From CAZSVI01 sp964610205 (GTDB lineage: Bacteria; Bacillota; Clostridia; DSM-8532), in NCBI GenBank assembly GCA_964610205.1, contig CAZSVI010000020.1, forward strand, positions 1-37,585: a stretch of 37,585 bases of DNA. Reading direction: 5' to 3'. Both the position numbers and the translations under genes were made by a program. Below the pieces are notes generated by a model, which was not told where the DNA came from, did not search any database, and saw only the letters and a program-made list of their open reading frames with translations. Of this stretch, positions 7,090-14,361 are shown one piece after another (positions within the stretch are counted from its first letter, which is position 1; every line of letters begins with the position of its first letter).

Positions 7090-10000
7090 TTACCCGCATT
7101 TTGAATAGCCGCAGCTTCGGCAGACTTTGCAGCCTCCTTCATGTTCCATAACGGCTCCGCATTCCGGGCAGGAATTTTCCCCGCCGTGATGATTTCGTTT
7201 GTTTTGTTCATTTCCGGTTGTTAAGCTCTCCGCCATTCCTGTCATGCGGGCTGTAGGCCTTTGTATCATGCCTCCGGACATATTGGCCTGATTGGGCTTT
7301 ATTTCCTTGCAATTGCCATTCTGGTGATTCATAACCTTTTCGATAAGGCGCCCGATGGCATCAGGGCAGGATAAAACCTTCAGTCCTTTTTGCCTGATAG
7401 TCGACGCACATCGAATGCCCTTCAGCTGTTCTATGATGGATTCCGCGTTCATACCCGAACGCAGGGCAATGGAAACCAGGCGGCTGGTAGCTTCCGACTG
7501 GGAGGGGCAGCCACCTGCCCGGCCTGTATTTGTAAATACTTCACAGATTCCGTTTTCATCGTAGTTTACGGTAATATATAGGTTTCCACAGCCGGTTCTG
7601 ACCTTTTCGGTAAATCCGTTTGTAATTTCAGGTCGCGGCCTCGGAATGATTTTTTGTTTCCCTCCGTTTGCTGCTTCCTGTGATGGAGCCGATCCTTCCT
7701 TACCATTAACCTTATCTATGTTTAGAACCTGCATGTCCCTGCTGCCGTCACGGTAGATGGTAACACCTTTGCATCCTGTTTTATATGCATTCAAAAACAC
7801 TTCCCGGACATCATCTGTAGTCGCTTCATGGCTTAGATTAACCGTTTTTGATACGGCATTGTCGGTGTATTTCTGGAACGCAGCCTGCATTTTCACATGC
7901 CATTCCGGTGTAATATCATGGGCTGTTACAAAAACATTACGAATATCCGCAGGGATTTCATCCATGTCATGTAATCCACCTTTTTTCGCAATCTCCTTCA
8001 TGAGCTCTTCCGAATAGAATCCCCCTTCTTCGGCTGCCTTTCTAAAAATCGGGTTGGTTTCCACCAGTTCGTCATTGTCCATTACATTCTTGATGAAAGA
8101 AATGGCAAAGAGGGGTTCAACGCCGCTGGAAACGCCGGCAAGGATACTCAGTGTACCTGTTGGAGCGATGGTTGTAGTGGTGGCGTTCCGAATTTTTATC
8201 TTTTGCTTTTTAAAAACGCTTTTATCGTAAAATGGGAAGACACCTTTTATTTTAGCCAGTTCCATGGATTTTTCACGGGCTTCCTTCAGTATAAATCCCA
8301 TGACTTCCTCAGCCAGCTGGTTCGCCTCTTCGGAGTTATAAGAAATGCCAAGCATTAACAGCATGTCAGCCCATCCCATAACCCCAAGGCCAATCTTTCT
8401 GGTTCCCCGCGTCATTTTGTCAATTTCAGAAAGCGGATATTTATTTACATCAATAACATTGTCCAGAAAATGAACAGATTCATGAACAACTTCTTTCAGT
8501 TTGTCATAATCAACTACCGGGCCATTATCCGTTTCTTTAATCATAAGGCTTAAATTCATAGACCCCAGATTACAGGCCTCATAAGGAAGCAGAGGCTGTT
8601 CACCGCAATTATGAACCACCATGCCCTGGGCAATCAATGAATGCGTTTCCCCTTCGCTTATGTCATAAACTTCCGTTACTTCATCTTCAATAACCGATAA
8701 AACCGGCGACATGAATTTTGTTTTCATTGCGGAAGTCTTTTTGGTGGCTTTTTTTAACTTTGCGTTTTTAGCGACATGAATCAGATCCCCAATATTCTCT
8801 GAGAATGTTACCACATCGTCACCATCTATGATCAATTCATAGTACAGGCCGCCTTCATATGATCTGCCTTCTCCGTTTGCTGTTGTATAATGAAACACAT
8901 GTTGATTTTTTTTCTCCCTTTTATAGATACTGCTGAAAACCCCCATATTAAGCAGCAAAAGCTGGACATCTTTTAAAAGGCCTTCCGATGCGGAGCAAAG
9001 TCTGAGAGCACGATGGGTTTCATCAATATAATCAACTGTCCCATCCGTGCTGAAAAGACCATTCAGAAAAGAAGCTGCTGTTTCTTGCGCGGACGTAAAG
9101 ATTCCATGCGGAACCCGTTTTTCAGGCGCATTTACAGGGTTTAACCCGATAGATGATACCTTTTCCAAAAAATCCTTTCTCTTGACCATCAGGTTCCATG
9201 TCTCATTTTCCCTCTTTATAGCTTTCCGTATGCCATCTCCATGTTCAACGGCAATATGGTTAAGCGCCTCACAAACAGACTGTTCATTTCCGGCAAACGA
9301 TAAACCAACCGCATCCTGAGCGGATGTAAACCGGCTGTCGCCTGTAACCCAGCCCAAAAAAAGGCCAAGATCTTTACCAATGGTATCTTCCTGTGCAAAG
9401 GAGCCCGCGCCGGACTGAACCAGAACCACATCGTTTTCCGAAAGAGAACCCGCTTCTTTCCAGCCTTCTGCCGTAAGTATTCTATGATCGGCAGTAACCT
9501 TTAACTCCTGGCCGTTTTTCAAAAGGATCGTGTATGTCTTTTTCTTTCCGGTTGGAAATACCCTGGCCGGTTTCAATGCAACTCCGTTCCTGAAGCAGGA
9601 ACGGCCATTCAGCCTGACCTTCTGGGCGGTAACCCTTTTATCCACATAAATATTAAATGTTCTGTTGCCATATTTTTGATATAGTTCCCGGACGGTCACA
9701 AGTCCTTCTTCGGTTGAAACAAGAGTATCCGGATGGAAGCAGGGATTCGTGCTTTCTATCTCTCCAAGCTCCGGTGTTACGTTATCACGGTTTAGCCTGT
9801 CCAGGAATATGATTCCCGGCTCTCCGTTTTTCCAGGCCATCTCCACCATCAGGTTAAAGATTTCCCGGGCGTTCAGGCTTCCCGCCTTGCTTTTCGTTTT
9901 TGGCTCTATAAGGTCGTAATCCGTTCCAAGTTCCACCGCTTCCATAAATTCTTCGGTAATGCCCACACTGATATTAAAATTTGTTATATCGGCATTGTTC

Positions 10001-10551
10001 TGTTTGCAGGTGATGAATTCCAGAATATCGGGATGATTAACCTTAAGGATTCCCATATTGGCGCCCCGTCTGGTACCTCCCTGTTTTACGGCTTCGGTGG
10101 CGGCATTGAAAACCTTCATAAAACTGACCGGCCCGCTTGCGACACCTCCGGTTGAATTCACTGAGGACCCTTTTGCGCGCAGCCTTGAAAAACTGAAACC
10201 CGTACCCCCCCCGCTTTTATGAATGAGCGCGGCGTTTTTGACGCTGTCGAAAATACCCTCCATACTGTCCTCAACCGGCAGCACAAAACAGGCGCTAAGC
10301 TGCCCCAGGGGCCTTCCTGCGTTCATAAGGGTTGGTGAATTCGGTAAAAAATACAGAGCAGTCATCAGATCAAAAAACCGTTCTTCAATTGCGGCAAGTT
10401 CATTTTCGCCAACATAATCCTTGTCCGCCATTGCAACGGTTTTCGCGACACGCCTGAACATCATTTCAGGAGTTTCAATGATTTTGCCGTTTTCATCTTT
10501 AGCGAGATACCTTTTTTCCAGTACTTTTACGGCATTATCCGAAAGCCTCAT
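7090..10551 (-). CDS. nrdJ: Class II (adenosylcobalamin-dependent) ribonucleotide reductase with intein
   Basis: Reduces ribonucleotides to deoxyribonucleotides using a radical generated from adenosylcobalamin, with or without oxygen. The ORF is 1153 residues; excising the intein (271-648) leaves a 775-residue enzyme, in the size range of NrdJ. Visible family signatures are LSACFVLPVEDSM (Cys 88, first redox Cys), NPTLMNAG-like NSPTLMNAG, KSGGGTGFSFSRLR, QGGTRRGANMG, and after the intein CGEQPLLPYEACNLGS, where Cys 649 matches the radical Cys and Cys 660 the second redox Cys of T. maritima NrdJ (322 and 333). The C-terminus has a zinc-ribbon-like set of cysteines (CPEC, then CKVCRSCGYSKC). 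No ATP-cone is seen at the N-terminus. GGAGGT lies 7 nt before the ATG. NrdR boxes over the promoter indicate repression when dNTPs are ample. Transcribed divergently from sdaAB, alone. Confidence 0.95.
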   Translation of the reverse strand: MRLSDNAVKVLEKRYLAKDENGKIIETPEMMFRRVAKTVAMADKDYVGENELAAIEERFFDLMTALYFLPNSPTLMNAGRPLGQLSACFVLPVEDSMEGIFDSVKNAALIHKSGGGTGFSFSRLRAKGSSVNSTGGVASGPVSFMKVFNAATEAVKQGGTRRGANMGILKVNHPDILEFITCKQNNADITNFNISVGITEEFMEAVELGTDYDLIEPKTKSKAGSLNAREIFNLMVEMAWKNGEPGIIFLDRLNRDNVTPELGEIESTNPCFHPDTLVSTEEGLVTVRELYQKYGNRTFNIYVDKRVTAQKVRLNGRSCFRNGVALKPARVFPTGKKKTYTILLKNGQELKVTADHRILTAEGWKEAGSLSENDVVLVQSGAGSFAQEDTIGKDLGLFLGWVTGDSRFTSAQDAVGLSFAGNEQSVCEALNHIAVEHGDGIRKAIKRENETWNLMVKRKDFLEKVSSIGLNPVNAPEKRVPHGIFTSAQETAASFLNGLFSTDGTVDYIDETHRALRLCSASEGLLKDVQLLLLNMGVFSSIYKREKKNQHVFHYTTANGEGRSYEGGLYYELIIDGDDVVTFSENIGDLIHVAKNAKLKKATKKTSAMKTKFMSPVLSVIEDEVTEVYDISEGETHSLIAQGMVVHNCGEQPLLPYEACNLGSMNLSLMIKETDNGPVVDYDKLKEVVHESVHFLDNVIDVNKYPLSEIDKMTRGTRKIGLGVMGWADMLLMLGISYNSEEANQLAEEVMGFILKEAREKSMELAKIKGVFPFYDKSVFKKQKIKIRNATTTTIAPTGTLSILAGVSSGVEPLFAISFIKNVMDNDELVETNPIFRKAAEEGGFYSEELMKEIAKKGGLHDMDEIPADIRNVFVTAHDITPEWHVKMQAAFQKYTDNAVSKTVNLSHEATTDDVREVFLNAYKTGCKGVTIYRDGSRDMQVLNIDKVNGKEGSAPSQEAANGGKQKIIPRPRPEITNGFTEKVRTGCGNLYITVNYDENGICEVFTNTGRAGGCPSQSEATSRLVSIALRSGMNAESIIEQLKGIRCASTIRQKGLKVLSCPDAIGRLIEKVMNHQNGNCKEIKPNQANMSGGMIQRPTARMTGMAESLTTGNEQNKRNHHGGENSCPECGAVMEHEGGCKVCRSCGYSKCG
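8608..9741 (-). mobile_element. Intein with LAGLIDADG homing endonuclease in NrdJ
   Basis: A 378-residue intein from Cys 271 (CFHPDTLVSTEEG, splicing block A) to Asn 648 (GMVVHN, block G), followed by Cys +1 of the host enzyme. Block B shows the T-x-x-H pattern (KVTADHRILT), and block F is VYDISEGETHSLIAQG. The penultimate His and final Asn needed for cleavage are present. Two LAGLIDADG-type motifs are visible, LGLFLGWVTGDS (about 395-406) and FLNGLFSTDG (about 495-504). Both keep their acidic residue, so the endonuclease may still be active. Removing it restores the conserved NPCGEQPLLPYEACNLGS active-site block without gaps, which fixes both splice junctions. Insertion directly before the radical Cys makes enzyme activity depend on splicing. 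Confidence 0.93.
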
Positions 10552-10568
10552 ACGATTACCTCCATAAT

Positions 10569-10615
10569 TAACAATATATTGTATAGTTTTAATTATTCAG
10601 ATCAACATATTGTAT
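10569..10615 (-). promoter_or_regulatory. Tandem NrdR boxes over the nrdJ promoter
   Basis: Two 16-bp sites, 10569-10584 (core CAATATATTG) and 10600-10615 (core CAACATATTG), match the NrdR-box core C-w-A-t-A-T-a-T-w-G with zero and one mismatch. Their spacing is exactly 31 bp, about three helical turns, as is typical of paired NrdR boxes. They lie 18-64 bp upstream of the nrdJ start. A possible promoter inside them on the minus strand is TTGATC (10606-10601), 16-bp spacer, TACAAT, so NrdR binding would block it. NrdR is the ATP/dATP-sensing repressor of ribonucleotide reductase genes; its gene is not in this window. Confidence 0.8.
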
Positions 10616-10778
10616 ATATATCTTATCGGCTAAAAATAGATTTGTAAAGGAGGTTATTTTTATTTTTAACGTTTTTCTTTATTATTTTTATAGTTTGTAG
10701 ATATCTGTTAATCGGTATATCAGCACCGAAATCCACATGATTTGATGAATAACACCCGGTACTCTTATTAATCTTTCC

Positions 10779-10806
10779 TTGACTTTTGAAACAATCTGTT
10801 TAGAAT
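10779..10806 (+). promoter_or_regulatory. Probable sigma-A promoter of sdaAB-sdaAA
   Basis: TTGACT (10779-10784), 16-bp spacer, TAGAAT (10801-10806), 70 bp before the sdaAB start. A strong AGGAGG near 10822 lies about 50 nt upstream of the GTG, too far to serve it. A 7-codon frame starting ATG ATT ACG ends in a TGA that overlaps the sdaAB start codon, so a short leader peptide is possible but unproven. Confidence 0.5.
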
Positions 10807-10875
10807 AAGAAATATTAAGACCAGGAGGAAATACATTTGTTATAAAAATAAACAAATGATTACGGGAGACAGGCA

Positions 10876-11535
10876 GTGAATATTTTTGATATCATTGGGC
10901 CCATTATGATAGGGCCTTCAAGCTCCCATACCGATGGAGCTGTAAAAATCGGAAGAATAGCCAGAGAGCTTCTGGGAGAAGAGCCTAAAAAGGTGCTGGT
11001 GCAGTTTCACGGTTCTTTTGCTGAGACTTACCGGGGACATGGGACCGATAAAGCAATAATAGCAGGATTAATGGGCATGATGCCTGATGATTTAAGGATT
11101 CGGGACAGTTTGAGCCTTGCAGATCATATGAAATGGTCCTATAGCTTTGAAACGGTAAATTTGAAGAATGTACATCCGAATACGGTATTAATAGAAGCAA
11201 CAGGCGCAACCGGGAAAAGCGTAAAGGTGACAGGCTCCTCCATCGGCGGCGGAAACATTGTTATGAAGCGGCTTAACGGACTGGAGGTTGAGTTCACCGG
11301 AGACTATAACACGCTTGTTGTTTTCCATAAGGATACACAGGGAACAATCGCTATGGTTACAAGTCTGATAGGACAAGAGGGAATAAACATAGCACAAATG
11401 AAAATGTATAGAATGCATAGAGGCGGCGGGGCAATCATGGTTATTGAAACAGATCAGAGATTCAGCGAGGATCTATTATTTACCATTACAGAACTGCCGA
11501 ATGTAACGGATGTCAGAAAAATCAGGCGGATGTGA
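10876..11535 (+). CDS. sdaAB: L-serine dehydratase, iron-sulfur-dependent, beta subunit
   Basis: Small subunit (219 residues) of the two-chain [4Fe-4S] L-serine dehydratase that deaminates L-serine to pyruvate and ammonia. The N-terminus carries the family signature FDIIGPIMIGPSSSHTDGAV, from the domain that forms the active site with the alpha chain. The C-terminus (about 146-219) is an ACT domain, beginning TLVVFHKDTQGTIAMVTSLI, likely for amino-acid sensing or subunit contact. The start is GTG with GGGAG 8 nt upstream. It overlaps the frame leading into sdaAA, whose own start follows 27 nt after the stop, so the two are co-translated. Function well supported. Confidence 0.92.
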   Translation: MNIFDIIGPIMIGPSSSHTDGAVKIGRIARELLGEEPKKVLVQFHGSFAETYRGHGTDKAIIAGLMGMMPDDLRIRDSLSLADHMKWSYSFETVNLKNVHPNTVLIEATGATGKSVKVTGSSIGGGNIVMKRLNGLEVEFTGDYNTLVVFHKDTQGTIAMVTSLIGQEGINIAQMKMYRMHRGGGAIMVIETDQRFSEDLLFTITELPNVTDVRKIRRM

Positions 11536-11561
11536 AGCATATCCGGTGGAGGAATTTTAGG

Positions 11562-12440
11562 ATGGTTTATGATTCTATAAATGAATTGGTTGTCGGTGCT
11601 TCCGGCAGGGGATTGTGTATTTCTGATTTGATTATTGAGCAGCAAGCTCTGGAACTAGACTGTGCGGTTCCGGACTTGAATGAGAAAATGGCTGAGAATT
11701 TGAAAGTTATGAAAGAGGCCATTGATAATGGGGTAAATTCAGAGAACCGATCTATAAGCGGCTTGAGTGGAGGAGACGCGTCCAAACTTGCAAAATCCCT
11801 TGAAAAAGGAGTGATTTTTGGAGGGGAGAGCCTGACGAAGATACTCATTAAGGCTCTGGCTGTTTCAGAGGTTAACGCTTGTATGGGCAGAATAGTTTCC
11901 GCTCCTACAGCCGGATCCTGCGGAATTATTCCGGCTGTGCTTCTAACCGCTATGGAAGAAAAAAATCTTTCGGAGGAAGCAATAATTAAAGGTCTTTTTA
12001 CAGCGGCAGGCATTGGTATGATAATTGCAAGACGCGCAAGCATTTCCGGAGCAGAAGCCGGTTGTCAGGCAGAGTGCGGCAGCGCTTCTGCTATGGCGGC
12101 CGGCGCCCTTGTTGAAGTTCTTGGAGGAACACCGTATATGGTGGCAAATGCCAGTGCAATTGCGCTGAAAAACACGCTTGGCCTGGCATGTGATCCTGTT
12201 GCGGGTCTGGTTGAAATTCCATGTATTAAGCGTAATGCGTTGAGCGCTGCAAACGCATTGGCGTCTGCCGTTATGGCTTTAGCAGGAATTGAGAGTGTAA
12301 TTCCTGTTGATGAAGTAATAGATGCGATGAAATCCGTAGGAGATCAGATGCCCGTATCACTGAAGGAAACCGCAAAAGGAGGATTGGCCGCCACTCCAAC
12401 AGGGCAAAGGCTGGCTGAAGAAATACTGAAAAAAAGATAA
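11562..12440 (+). CDS. sdaAA: L-serine dehydratase, iron-sulfur-dependent, alpha subunit
   Basis: Catalytic subunit (292 residues from the chosen ATG, preceded by GGAGG at 9 nt; an in-frame GTG at 11532 lacks a site). Cys 168, 210 and 221 have the 42- and 11-residue spacing of the three cluster ligands of serine dehydratases (343, 385 and 396 in the single-chain Legionella enzyme). They lie in GCQAECGSASAMAAGAL, GLACDPVAG and VEIPCIKRN. The S-A-P-T-A-G-S-C-G-I-I-P block (113-124) is also typical. It works with the beta subunit upstream to supply pyruvate from serine. Together with threonine and alanine degradation genes nearby it points to amino-acid fermentation. A perfect inverted repeat follows the stop codon. 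Confidence 0.92.
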   Translation: MVYDSINELVVGASGRGLCISDLIIEQQALELDCAVPDLNEKMAENLKVMKEAIDNGVNSENRSISGLSGGDASKLAKSLEKGVIFGGESLTKILIKALAVSEVNACMGRIVSAPTAGSCGIIPAVLLTAMEEKNLSEEAIIKGLFTAAGIGMIIARRASISGAEAGCQAECGSASAMAAGALVEVLGGTPYMVANASAIALKNTLGLACDPVAGLVEIPCIKRNALSAANALASAVMALAGIESVIPVDEVIDAMKSVGDQMPVSLKETAKGGLAATPTGQRLAEEILKKR

Positions 12441-12488
12441 TATAAAATATGAAAACAATAAGTGAAATATAAAGGTTATAATAGCAGC

Positions 12489-12541
12489 GAACTATATCGA
12501 AGCAGGAATAAGCTGAACTTATTCCTGCTTCGATATAGTTC
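12489..12541. repeat. Perfect 24-bp inverted repeat downstream of sdaAA
   Basis: GAACTATATCGAAGCAGGAA (continuing to 12512) pairs perfectly over 24 bp with 12518-12541 around a 5-nt loop (CTGAA). The stem is much longer than an ordinary terminator and has no T-run on either side. It lies 48 nt after the sdaAA stop. It may act as a strong transcription or RNA-stability barrier, or be the footprint of a small palindromic element. The following 203 bp (12542-12744) contain no gene I can support. Confidence 0.75.
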
Positions 12542-12744
12542 ACTGTGTAATTAAACCTGAAAAAGTGTATATTTCAGTCGCTTAATCATATTTTTCTAAT
12601 GGTCATGCAGTCTCCAAGCCCGCACGGTATGCTTTTAGGTTGATATCCAACAATTTTCCGGAAGCAAGCAATATGATTATTAAGCTGACTTGCTGATATG
12701 GGATGTGAAAGTCCTGTTATGAGCCTGTAGAGTATTTATACTTA

Positions 12745-13323
12745 TTACCTCAGCTTGTTAAACATAACCAAATTCTTTAAACTTCTTTTGGGAACATGAA
12801 GTTTGCCCTTTTCATCTTTATAATATTTTATGAAGCCACTGTACTCTTCGACTACAGGTTCCTCAGCAGGATACCCCAAAGCAATAATTGTATTTATTTC
12901 AAGACTTTCAGGTATGTTTAAAATTTCTCTTAATGCTTCACGATTAATTGAGCCTATCCAACAGCTTCCTATGCCTTCCTCTATGGCCGCAAGCATAATA
13001 TTCTGGGCTGCTGCTCCCGCATCATGCTGATAATTGCTCTTTTTTATTTCAGTATCTGCCAGTATTACTATGTATGCGGTAGGTTCCTCGCCCTTTTTGG
13101 GATTACCCTCGGGCACAATATACCCTGCCCATTTGACCGTTTCAAAGACCTTACCTACACATTTATCCTCATCAACTATCAAGTATTTAAGAGGCTGTAT
13201 GTTTGCTGCTGAAGGAGCCAGCCTTGCAGCTTCAACAAACTTTATCAGTATTCCCCTGTCAATCCTTGTTTGCTTAAATTTTCTTATTGTCCTTCTTTTA
13301 TTAATAGCATCATAAATCTGCAT
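12745..13323 (-). CDS. Nitroreductase family protein
   Basis: A 192-residue FMN-dependent oxidoreductase-like protein. The N-terminal signature is YDAINKRRTIRKFKQ (FMN phosphate contacts), followed by RLAPSAANIQPLKYLIV and, near the C-terminus, GIGSCWIGSINREALREILN and INTIIALGYP, all usual in NfsA/NfsB-like nitroreductases. It lacks any added ferredoxin domain. The true substrate cannot be read from sequence; the family reduces nitro compounds, quinones or flavins. The ATG at 13323 follows GGGAGGAG closely; an in-frame TTG at 13335 has no site. It stands alone on the minus strand between the serine dehydratase genes and a transposon relic. Confidence 0.85.
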   Translation of the reverse strand: MQIYDAINKRRTIRKFKQTRIDRGILIKFVEAARLAPSAANIQPLKYLIVDEDKCVGKVFETVKWAGYIVPEGNPKKGEEPTAYIVILADTEIKKSNYQHDAGAAAQNIMLAAIEEGIGSCWIGSINREALREILNIPESLEINTIIALGYPAEEPVVEEYSGFIKYYKDEKGKLHVPKRSLKNLVMFNKLR

Positions 13324-13496
13324 ATCTCCTCCCAATGGAAAATAAAAATCATTTTCTCCATATTCCTTATATTTATATTTGTTCTCATGATATCACTTCA
13401 AGGTAATGAACTCAAGTTGAAAAGTCTGTTTATCCTCATTTTTTTCTTTTCGTTTTTTTCTTTTCGCTAATGCTTTAAATTAAGGTTACCACATTT

Positions 13497-13685
13497 CGCA
13501 CTACTGTTAATAAGCATAAAACAAAAAGTGAACTCGTTCAGCTAAAGCTGAACATCGGAACTTCGGTGGGGGACTCTGCCTTACCGAAACAGGAACAAAA
13601 GTGTGTACCCGCCGGAACGTACCACAAGCCTCGACCCATTTACATGGAACCCCCACTTATAGAAGTGAGTGGCTTAGAGATTTGA
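13497..13685 (+). mobile_element. Relic of an IS200/IS605-type element (tnpB tail and right end)
   Basis: A frame with no start codon ends at 13685 and reads TSVGDSALPKQEQKCVPAGT, then YHKPRPIYMEPPLIEVSG. This matches my memory of the C-terminal tails of clostridial TnpB (IS605 OrfB) proteins. The same DNA is unusually rich in hairpins: GTTCAGC/GCTGAAC with a TAAA loop (13528-13545), TTCGGT/ACCGAA, GTG-GTAC/GTACCAC, and a CCCCACTT...AAGTGAGTGG stem near the right end. That is the layout expected where the tnpB tail overlaps its guide (omega) RNA scaffold. The rest of the transposase is absent, so this is a remnant. The remainder of 13324-13853 is AT-rich intergenic sequence with no gene I can support. 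Confidence 0.45.
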
Positions 13686-13853
13686 TAAAATTATTTAACA
13701 AAGCTTAATTTATATAACAAGTTTCTTAATTTTTTTATGTGCATAATGTTTTTTGCTTAATATTATTTTTTTATTCGCATTTTCTATTTAAAATACTTTA
13801 GCTATACTGTAAAGTAAGATCGTAAGACAAATTTATGTTGAAGAGGTCATGCT

Positions 13854-14331
13854 ATGGATGGTATTGATATTAATATTTTAAAACTGCTTCAAAAAAACGC
13901 AAGGGTTACAGTATCTGAGATAGCAGGTGAAGTAACCCTGTCTGTACCTGCAGTATGCGAACGGTTAAAAAAGCTTGATGCTTCAGGCATTATCCAGCAG
14001 TATACCACTATCATCAATCCCAAAAAACTTAAAAAAGATTTAACAGCTATCATGTTTATCAGCCTTGAAAGACCTCGATTTTCTGTTGGATTTACAGAGT
14101 ATGTTATTGGAGAGAATGATATTCTTGAATGTAANNNNNNNNNNTAATTATCTGGCAGGGGATTATGATTATGCCTTAAAAATTATTACTGAAAGCACCA
14201 CTACACTGGAAAAGCTGTTGAATCGCATCAAAAGCGTTCAAGGTGTACAGAAAACCCGTACGGTGGTTGTACTTTCTACAGTTAAAAATAATTATTCCGT
14301 TTCACCCGAAGCATCTGAGCAGGCAAAGTAA
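13854..14331 (+). CDS. Lrp/AsnC-family transcriptional regulator, interrupted by an assembly gap
   Basis: An Lrp-type feast/famine regulator. The N-terminal helix-turn-helix is typical (MDGIDINILKLLQKNARVTV, then VPAVCERLKKLDASGIIQQY), and the C-terminal effector-binding RAM domain is recognisable (NYLAGDYDYALKI and a final TVVVLSTVK). A run of ten N at 14135-14144 splits the frame and as written gives a stop. The flanks both carry TAA. Joining them at that shared TAA yields EC-NYLAGDYDY, which fits the family, so the gene is probably intact at about 154 residues. GAAGAGGT lies 8 nt before the ATG. It precedes alanine dehydrogenase by 30 nt on the same strand and probably regulates it in response to alanine or another amino acid (inference from family and position). 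Confidence 0.85.
14135..14144. other. Assembly gap (ten N) inside the Lrp-type gene
   Basis: Ten undetermined bases, the usual placeholder length for a scaffold join. Left flank ends GTAA and right flank begins TAATTA. If these share the TAA, the true gap length is below zero (overlapping contigs) and the reading frame is restored. Confidence 0.95.
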
Positions 14332-14361
14332 GTCAAAAATTAATTTTGAGAGGTTTTTATA

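Noticed and set aside
11188..11418. Minus-strand ORF within sdaAB
   Set aside because: It is a shadow of the well-supported sdaAB frame.
11567..12043. 158-codon minus-strand ORF within sdaAA
   Set aside because: It is opposite to a clear enzyme with conserved cluster cysteines; a shadow.
12600..12744. Possible piece of a group II intron or insertion sequence (GATGTGAAAGTCC stretch)
   Set aside because: The phrase felt familiar, but no conserved intron domain or open frame is visible.
13511..13640. SRP RNA, 6S RNA or T-box leader in the hairpin-rich segment
   Set aside because: The diagnostic conserved sequences of these RNAs are absent; the tnpB-tail reading fits better.
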